Assembly (NCBI GenBank): GCA_020698575.1
Contig: CM036252.1
Span: 33,903,659 to 33,967,658, forward strand
Reading direction: 5' to 3'
Source: Bostrychus sinensis
Taxonomy: Eukaryota > Chordata > Actinopteri > Gobiiformes > Eleotridae
DNA length: 64,000 nucleotides
Below the pieces are notes generated by a model, which worked only from the letters and a program-made list of their open reading frames with translations, made no database searches and was not told the DNA's origin. Both the position numbers and the translations under genes were made by a program. Of the stretch, positions 57,899 through 64,000 are shown one piece after another (the first letter of the stretch is position 1; every line of letters begins with the position of its first letter).

Positions 57899-58483
57899 GT
57901 CCAGTTGAAGAAGTGCATCCCGTACCCCATGGCCCAGGCCTTCCAGGCGGCTAAGTCCATCCTGGCTCCAGTGTTAGCTCGGCCTCGCACTGGTCTGAGC
58001 CTGTACCACCTCCGGACACTCCTCTTCTGGGCATGTGACCGACTCCCCACGGCCTACTTGTCCTGCCCTGACCCTGACACCCCCGGACGACTCATGCTGG
58101 GCCTTCTCGACGACCTTGCCCATTGCATCCTGGGTAAGAACTGCCCCAACTATTTCCTGCCCCAGTGTAACATGCTGGAACACCTGACAGACAGCCAGGC
58201 GCTGTTCGTGGCGAGGAAGCTGGCGTGTGTGCGCTCGGACCCCCTGGAGCACCTCCGGGCGGCGCAGCAGGCGGGGCAGCTCAAAAAGGAGCTCATGGCC
58301 AACACTAATGGACACGGCTCTCCGGGACACCACTCCAACGGCATCATCTCGCCGTCTGAGGACAAGCTGGCCCAGAGACTGCAGCAGCTGGTCACAGAAA
58401 ATCCCGGGAAATCCATATCGGTCTTCCTCAACCCCGATGATGTCACCAGGCCGCACTTCCGCATCGACGACAAGTTCTACTGA
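57899..58483 (+). CDS. mb21d2: MB21D2-like protein, coding exon 5 (residues 317-510 and stop)
   Basis: The last coding exon starts VQLKKCIPYPMAQAFQAAKS. It includes YHLRTLLFWACDRLP (about 352-366), LMLGLLDDLAHCI, and CPNYFLPQCNMLEHL (398-412), a Cys-rich stretch typical of the C-terminal Mab-21 lobe. It continues with ARKLACVRSDPLEHLRAA, a variable linker rich in Gly, Ser and His (about 442-462), and the highly conserved tail ENPGKSISVFLNPDDVTRPH then FRIDDKFY. Stop TGA is at 58481. The acceptor TTCGCCCCAG/GTC is phase 0, matching exon 4. The tail is close to identical to vertebrate MB21D2 as I recall it, which makes the family assignment secure. Confidence 0.95.
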   Translation, partial: VQLKKCIPYPMAQAFQAAKSILAPVLARPRTGLSLYHLRTLLFWACDRLPTAYLSCPDPDTPGRLMLGLLDDLAHCILGKNCPNYFLPQCNMLEHLTDSQALFVARKLACVRSDPLEHLRAAQQAGQLKKELMANTNGHGSPGHHSNGIISPSEDKLAQRLQQLVTENPGKSISVFLNPDDVTRPHFRIDDKFY

Positions 58484-58674
58484 AGAGAGGAGGCTTAGGG
58501 CCTGGCTACACGTACACAGATAATCACTAAGTAGCATGCCATTTTTTTAGGGTTGGATACCGTTCAGATTTTTTCAATACCAGTACTTAAACGATACCTG
58601 AGCGATACTTTTTTGATACCTATGGTGAGCTAATTCATCTTCTACAATCATAAAATACGATAATATTGAATAAA
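58484..58674 (+). other. Probable start of the 3' UTR, with AATAAA at 58669
   Basis: Non-coding sequence follows the stop codon. The first AATAAA hexamers downstream are at 58669-58674 and 59064-59069, and both lie inside a hAT-like repeat. The true cleavage site cannot be fixed from sequence and could be much farther downstream. Confidence 0.3.
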
Positions 58675-59147
58675 AGACCAATTTTTGGAGGAAAATTCTT
58701 AACTGTAAGTTAAAACCAATAGTTTGTATGATTTATTCTGTGTGTGTTATCTGTGGTGATGGTGGGATGCAATGGGTTAAGCAACCGGAGAGTAGCTGGT
58801 TCGAATCTCACCCGAAGTGCATACTGTCATTGTGTCCCTGCAAGACACTTCACCCACATTGCCTACCCCAGTCTCTGTATGGCTGGTTGCAACAGGAAGT
58901 GCATCTGGCGTAAAAAACCTGCCAAATCATTATGTAACTGGTTTGCTGTGGCAACCCCAAATTGAAAGGGAGAAGAAAAGAAAAAAAATCTTAGTGTTAT
59001 TGATTTGATTAATACATGCAATGGAACATTAAAGGTCCCACTAGGTTTTGAAACTTGGTATTGAATAAAAAATATTTTCTCGATACCAGTAGTATTGTAA
59101 GTTTGCCTTCGATACTACACAGGTATTGTCTAACGGTATCCAGCACG
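58549..59147. mobile_element. hAT-like element just after the stop codon, with nested SINE
   Basis: AGGGTTGGATACCGTTCAG at the left is mirrored by CTAACGGTATCCAGCACG at the right, with GATACC/GGTATC motifs next to both. ATTTTTTT flanks both sides (58541-58548, 59148-59155), although a T-run is weak evidence. A tRNA-derived SINE is inserted at 58751-58993. Confidence 0.6.
58751..58993 (+). mobile_element. tRNA-derived SINE
   Basis: The head has a B box GGTTCGAATCTC (58798-58809) and an A-box-like GGGATGCAATGGG upstream. Next come GTGTCCCTGCAAGACACTTC and CCCACATTGCC. A LINE-like tail follows (TTTGCTGTGGCAACCCCAAA), then an A-rich end. GTGTTAT at 58744-58750 and 58994-59000 is a short target duplication. 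Confidence 0.75.
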
Positions 59148-59457
59148 ATTTTTTTACATCCATATTTAGTGAATGACATGCCCAAACGTGAACGCTGCAA
59201 AGTTGTCAGTCACCAGATTTTGAAACATTTTTGTTACCTTGCACAGAAAGCTGGAATGTGACGAGATTTGTCACAAAATGCATCTTGCCAGGCTCTTGTT
59301 GATTTGCTTGGGGCCGCAGTACTGCAGAGAGTGGGCGGGTTTTAGCTTTGCCGACAGCCACAAGCCACTTAGCAATAATTGTTAACGATATGATGACACC
59401 GTAAAACATTACACATGCTGCTGCATTTAACGTTATTTTTCTCCTACAAGATTTTTT

Positions 59458-59895
59458 TAGGGCTTCACTATATGGAAAAAAACATGCAATATTTGATAAC
59501 TATGTTGAGAATTGCAATTATGATATTGCGATATGTTAAAATAGGGCTTTCTTTTCTGACACAGTAAGTTAAATTCACTTGAAACAAAAATGTAAGTCCA
59601 TGTATTCACAGTCAGAACAGTGTCAAAATCAAAACTTAACACAGACTAAACCAGGAATAAAACTAGGCTAAATTGTGACTAAATTAAGGAAATTACCACT
59701 AAAACTGGATTATTTTTTAAACACTGTTGTTATTCACAACACATTTTCACTGGTGGAAAATAATTCTGACAGTGTAAATTTCTGTTAGATGGAAGACCAC
59801 AGCATTATTGCAATATATTTAGATTCTTGCGATACAGATATTGCGTTTGCTAATATTGCGATAATGATAATTTTGCGATATATTGTGCAGCCCTA
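59458..59895. mobile_element. hAT-like MITE (TAGGGCTTCACTATATGG ends)
   Basis: TAGGGCTTCACTATATGGAA at the left is mirrored by CGATATATTGTGCAGCCCTA at the right. TATTGCGATA motifs occur near both ends. The flanks are T-runs, so a duplication cannot be judged. Confidence 0.6.
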
Positions 59896-60795
59896 ATTTT
59901 TTATTACATTGTTTTACTATTGTAATGGTTTGTTTAGCTGCGTAAAAGTTGCTATGACTGGTTAAAACATATCATGTTAGTTGGTCACTAGCTGACAAAC
60001 ATTAACAGAAAAGTGAAAAGTGTTACATATATGACAAATCAATCTAACTATAGCCAGGGTAACATTTTTGCAGTATCACCTATTACTGTTACCAGGACTG
60101 TTGTAATGTTATGGTCTACCATGTGACAGGCTTTTACTCTTTGGGTGTTCAAATGATTGTCTAAACATGGCCTTAAATCCAACTATATCATGTCAAAATA
60201 CAATTTTTACCCAGTTCATTCCTACAGCTAGTCCTAGTTTCGACCTAGTTAGTCCAAGTGTAGATCTTGTCTTGACTTTTAAAGCAGAACTCATTAACTT
60301 TTCTCCATTTTTTCGCGGGTTTTACCTCATTTTCCTCTATGAATCTTCCCCTACATTTCAGAGTAAAGCAGTATCATAAATACTCGCAAGTCTAATCTAA
60401 ACTTTCATGAGATCAGGTTGGCGGTGCTCATACTTGCAAGTGTTGTTTTCAGCCCAGAGGTGGCAGGGGGAGATGGAGAGCGCTTTATTAACCCCACAAC
60501 AACTCATTTAACACGTACTCCCAAACATTTAAGATAAATGTTACCGAGTTCTGCTTTAATTTCTGCACTAATGTCAGATCTGTTGTATCAGTGGGAGCAG
60601 TCACAACAAACATGGAACACTTGTACTAGGTTTTAGTAACTCAATCAACCAATTGTCATCTGAAATGTGGTCTAGAGTAGGGCTAAATCCAGACTTTATC
60701 AGTCTCTTTACAGTTGGATTTACAGCTCTGGTTGGACAATTACTTTGACAGGCCAAGAGATACTGCCACACTAGTGATATTCCGATACAAGTACT
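59896..60795. other. Downstream flank, no gene
   Basis: No coding exon, RNA gene or bounded repeat recognised. Confidence 0.35.
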
Positions 60796-62116
60796 CAGGG
60801 TACACCCAAAGTCTTAAAATCATTAAAAAGGTATTACATTTGATCTGGTCAAAATCAATGCCTTAAAAGTATTAAATATTATGTGTAGGTATTCAATTTC
60901 ATGTCTTAAAATTTGTCAAAACATTGTTAATATTATAAAAATGTGTCACCACAATAACGAAATATATTTATTGAGGGTGCTCCGATCGATAGGCCGCCGA
61001 TCATGGCTAAAAATAGAGTGATCGGTGATCGGTAAAATTACAATAAACACGCGAGGCTCTCACATTTACTGTCCTGCAACTCCGGTTTGATTAAACAGCA
61101 GTAGCGTTATTTTAGCAGTGTTTTTAAGTTAAGCCCTGGTTATAACTAACACAAACCTGCCCTGGAGGCGCTGCTTTGTGTCCCCGCTGTGTCCCCGCCT
61201 GCTTTAGGAGCGCACGGGACAGAACCGAGGTGCAGCAGTGCGTGTATTTGCAAACACCAACGTAAATAGAGCTACAGCTAACCCGCTAACAGTTACGTTA
61301 AAAGGATTAAGAAAGTTCAGTGTCTGCCTGTGTCTTGTTGCGCGGAGAAAACTGTGCGTTTTGTGGCTTAAACTGCACCAAATGGCTGCTAATGGGAAGA
61401 GAAAGTAAAAAGGCAGCCCATGTGTCCGTGTGTCTGAGAGGAGCACCTTTCATCGTTGTCTTCTCTGCTCTCTTTGCACGTTTTCTTCATTCAGACGTTG
61501 TCAAAACTGGCAGCAGGAGCTGTCTGCTCTTTAGTCCACTGTGTTTCAACCTGGTTTGGCTGCGCGTTACGCGGACACAGGCACCCGCGCACTCGCATTA
61601 AAGGCACCAATTAAGAACAGCTGATTTTTACATCAGCGGAGCATTCAAACAAAGCCACAGACACTGGGCACACATTAAAGACCAATAATGCAACAAAACC
61701 TCTTCTAAAACAAAAATAAGTAGAATTTTGTTGATCTTTTATATTTACAAAGGCTACAGTATTTTTCAAATGGAACTAATAATAGCCTGCATACAATACA
61801 TTACTACATTGAAGAACACGTGATCGGTATCGGCCATGATCGGTATCGGCCGATCACAGCAGAGGCTGATCTCGGCCTCAAAAACCCTGATCGGAGCACC
61901 CTTAATATTTATTGAAGAAATGTTATTAAAATTTATGATTACATTTTTCATGATTTTTTTAATGCAGCACTGGAATTTAGTTGTATGGATGATTCCTTGA
62001 CATTTATACAGATTATTGTTCTGTTGTTGACAATGCTAACATTAAATTTCACTCTAAGTGGCATTAAAAATTTAAAAAGGTCTTAAATTTCACAAGACAA
62101 AACCTGGAGCTACCTT
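60796..62116. mobile_element. MITE of the 2732-4359 family, split by a hAT element
   Basis: The left part starts CAGGGTACACCCAAAGTCTT. The right part ends TTTCACAAGACAAAACCTGG then AGCTACCTTG. Both match the family members at 2732-4359 and 63497-64000. The hAT element at 60972-61904 interrupts it. Confidence 0.55.
60972..61904 (-). mobile_element. hAT-like element, exact 8-bp TSD, copy 2 of an inverted pair
   Basis: It starts TGAGGGTGCTCCGATCGATA and ends CCTGATCGGAGCACCCTTA. ATATTTAT flanks both sides (60964-60971, 61905-61912). The interior is the reverse complement of the element at 54101-55072 with few differences, including the CpG-rich middle. It is non-autonomous. Confidence 0.88.
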
Positions 62117-63496
62117 GGTACTTTTTTTTGCACTGCTGATACTGCAGTTTCATATAGTGCAATGAAAAATATAAAATATACTACTTTGCATACATAAGCT
62201 CCAGTTATTCCATTCTGTGATTTTTGGCAGAGCAGATGGTATTTGTGGTCCCATGTGGCAAGAGATATTTTTAAAAGCGCAGTTTTTTTCAACAGAAGGC
62301 CCAAAATAAAGACATATAAAAATATCTGTGTACGTGTAACCAAAGCGTCAGACATCAGAAGGTGTTGAGACTGTGCTTCTTTTAAACATTTCAGGACATT
62401 GAACTGTTGCTGTCCTTTCCTCTAAAAGGCCGAACTAATGCAACAAAGCCTGTGCTGCTCGGCTGACTCTCTCTGAAACCAAATGAACGAGCTGGCCTTA
62501 ACTCAAAGACTCCTCAGCTGGTGCTACGAGACGAGGGCCCAAAAGTATCCACGAGAGCCCTAAGGGTTTTTCAACGTCATTGCTTAAAGACGGGACTTTT
62601 ATTTTTGGCTGCGATCTGAGTGGGAGCGAAATGAGCAAAACAAGGTATGGCTGATGTAACTGAATGTAATGTTTGGAGTCTTAGAACAAAGCTTCTCTTT
62701 CAGCTCCATTTAAGTCCTCTTTCTGAACTCCTCTTTTGATGCGATCTCTTTTTTTCCCACTGTTTTAATCTTTCTCAGGTATTCATAGAAGTGAAGTTTC
62801 TTTTTAAGCTCATGTTTTTATGGCTGCTGATTAAATGAAAAAAGGTGTCCCTGATTATAATTTCATGTCACTAAATTGGGCTATAGTGTGCACCAAAGAG
62901 CTATTAACAGAGAAAAATTTAGAGGTGGAATGTGCATTTTGTTTTATTATAATTATATGTTTATTAGAAGTGATTTTTTTTCATAACATAAAGATAGGTA
63001 CCATGTAATGTAGAAGAAGCCTTGTATAGACCCTAATAATGTATGGAAGCATTATAAGCTGCACTCGCATTTTGATAACTATTTAAATTGATGTATTAGG
63101 ATTTTTGTTGTGTGTTTTCTTCTTTGTTTTGCGGCTGCTTCCTCCCAGCCTGGCCAGCCCCACCTACTTTCTTTTCAAAAGCAGGAGAGTCTGGTTCCTC
63201 AGCCATAGAAACTTATTTCCATTTTAATGACTGTAAAGTCCTGTTAACGTCCAACTTAACGACCACATTCAAACTTTTTCCCCCAAGTCTTTGTACAACT
63301 GGCTTCTACTGCAGGCCCTTTTCAGAAATAAGCACAGAGCTGCTCAGAATAACAGCAAATACAGTTTTTTTTTATGGCAAAACTACAAATAATTCTTCAT
63401 AAGCGTACATTGGCTTACAGGTCAGTGGTGCGCTGCTTATGTCCCGCCCTTTGTTTCTCTGATTGGTTACTCTGCATGTGCACACCAGCTTAGCCC
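62117..63496. other. Downstream flank; complex segment at about 62390-62650
   Basis: The 62390-62650 stretch is non-repetitive and of moderate GC, and could be conserved non-coding DNA. The open frame at 63112-63402 has no recognisable similarity. No gene is supported. Confidence 0.25.
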
Positions 63497-64000
63497 CAAA
63501 GTATTAAAAAGGTATTACTTTAGATTTTGCCAAAATCAAGACCTTAAAAGTATTCCATTGTAAATTAAATATAGTTTAGGTCTTAAATTGTCAAATTGGG
63601 ACATATAAGTCAAGTTTTTCATTGTTGTACAAAATATATTTTAGATTAATGCTTTGTAAGTAGCAACAGGAAAGTCTGTCTTTTTTGTGAGTTACATTTG
63701 AATTTGGCAATAAATTCTATAAATAGTGGTTTTACAAATATCTTAAAGTGACCCACTCAAATGTGCCATTATTGAGGACGTATTTGAAAGCAGTCTACTG
63801 TTTATATGGGCTGTACTGTTGCATGCATATTTGTTGCAAAAAACATACCCACAATACAGTAAATGCTGTTACTACTGAAATGTATAATTCATTTTGGGAT
63901 TTTTAATGCAAAACTGGAGTTATTGCCCCTGTATTTGATTTAAAACAAACAAACATCGAGCTATACTGATATTTATATAAAATTCATACAGATTATTGTT
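63497..64000. mobile_element. MITE of the 2732-4359 family, cut by the window end
   Basis: It shares AAAAAGGTATTACTTTAGAT, AAGACCTTAAAAGTATT and TTTTTAATGCAAAACTGGAG with the two other copies. The right terminus lies beyond the window. This copy lacks nested insertions in the visible part. Confidence 0.5.

Noticed and set aside
57974..58537. 187-codon minus-strand open frame opposite coding exon 5
   Set aside because: GC-rich third positions of the real exon remove stops on the other strand. The plus-strand reading is clearly conserved MB21D2.
63112..63402. 96-codon plus-strand open frame downstream of the gene
   Set aside because: No recognisable similarity, no splice or codon-bias support, and an AT-rich end. 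Length is within chance expectation.
1..64000. A bacterial-style defence or multigene system
   Set aside because: The window is intron-rich vertebrate DNA with one spliced gene. Although the Mab-21 fold is related to cGAS-like enzymes, no neighbouring effector genes or operon structure exist here.

Overview
The window is vertebrate nuclear DNA, most likely from a ray-finned (teleost) fish. It carries one spliced protein-coding gene with GC-rich exons set in AT-rich introns. Those introns are filled with nested hAT-like MITEs, Tc1/mariner copies, a PIF/Harbinger-like MITE, SINEs and LINE fragments. There are no bacterial features: no operons, Shine-Dalgarno sites, CRISPR arrays or phage genes.

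The gene lies on the plus strand and is a MB21D2-like member of the Mab-21/cGAS-like nucleotidyltransferase-fold family. A CpG-rich segment near 1640-2240 is the likely promoter and 5' UTR. Five coding exons follow at 4605-4806, 42456-42794, 51742-51935, 55270-55482 and 57899-58483. They join with GT-AG boundaries and matching phases (1,1,0,0) into a 510-residue open frame. The exons carry the GG motif, the DxD acidic pair, a third downstream Asp and the strongly conserved C-terminus. Intron 1 is about 37.6 kb, and introns 2-4 are 8.9, 3.3 and 2.4 kb. As I recall it, mammalian MB21D2 has only the first of these introns in its coding region, so three of them may be lineage-specific.

Many transposon boundaries can be fixed to the base by target-site duplications (TSDs). 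Exact 8-bp TSDs flank elements at 2816-3727, 2872-3455, 22091-23280, 54101-55072 and 60972-61904. A perfect 12-bp TSD flanks an internally inverted LINE at 44578-45119. Several elements are nested two or three deep (2732-4359, 9461-11192, 16476-18250, 49233-50261, 60796-62116), which gives a relative insertion order. Two hAT-like elements contain minisatellites: a 24-bp unit at 22490-22950 and a ~12-bp unit at 26300-27190. A 5'-truncated, internally deleted LINE lies on the minus strand at 29040-31511, and two dead Tc1-like transposons at 11661-13134 and 39404-40836 share one family.

I found no multigene system. The points of interest are the exon structure of the nucleotidyltransferase-fold gene, the acidic insert at an exon junction, the twin-priming-type LINE inversion, the inverted hAT pair flanking the last two coding exons, and the repeat-embedded minisatellites. 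All identifications come from reading the sequence and from remembered family hallmarks; no alignment or database search was run.
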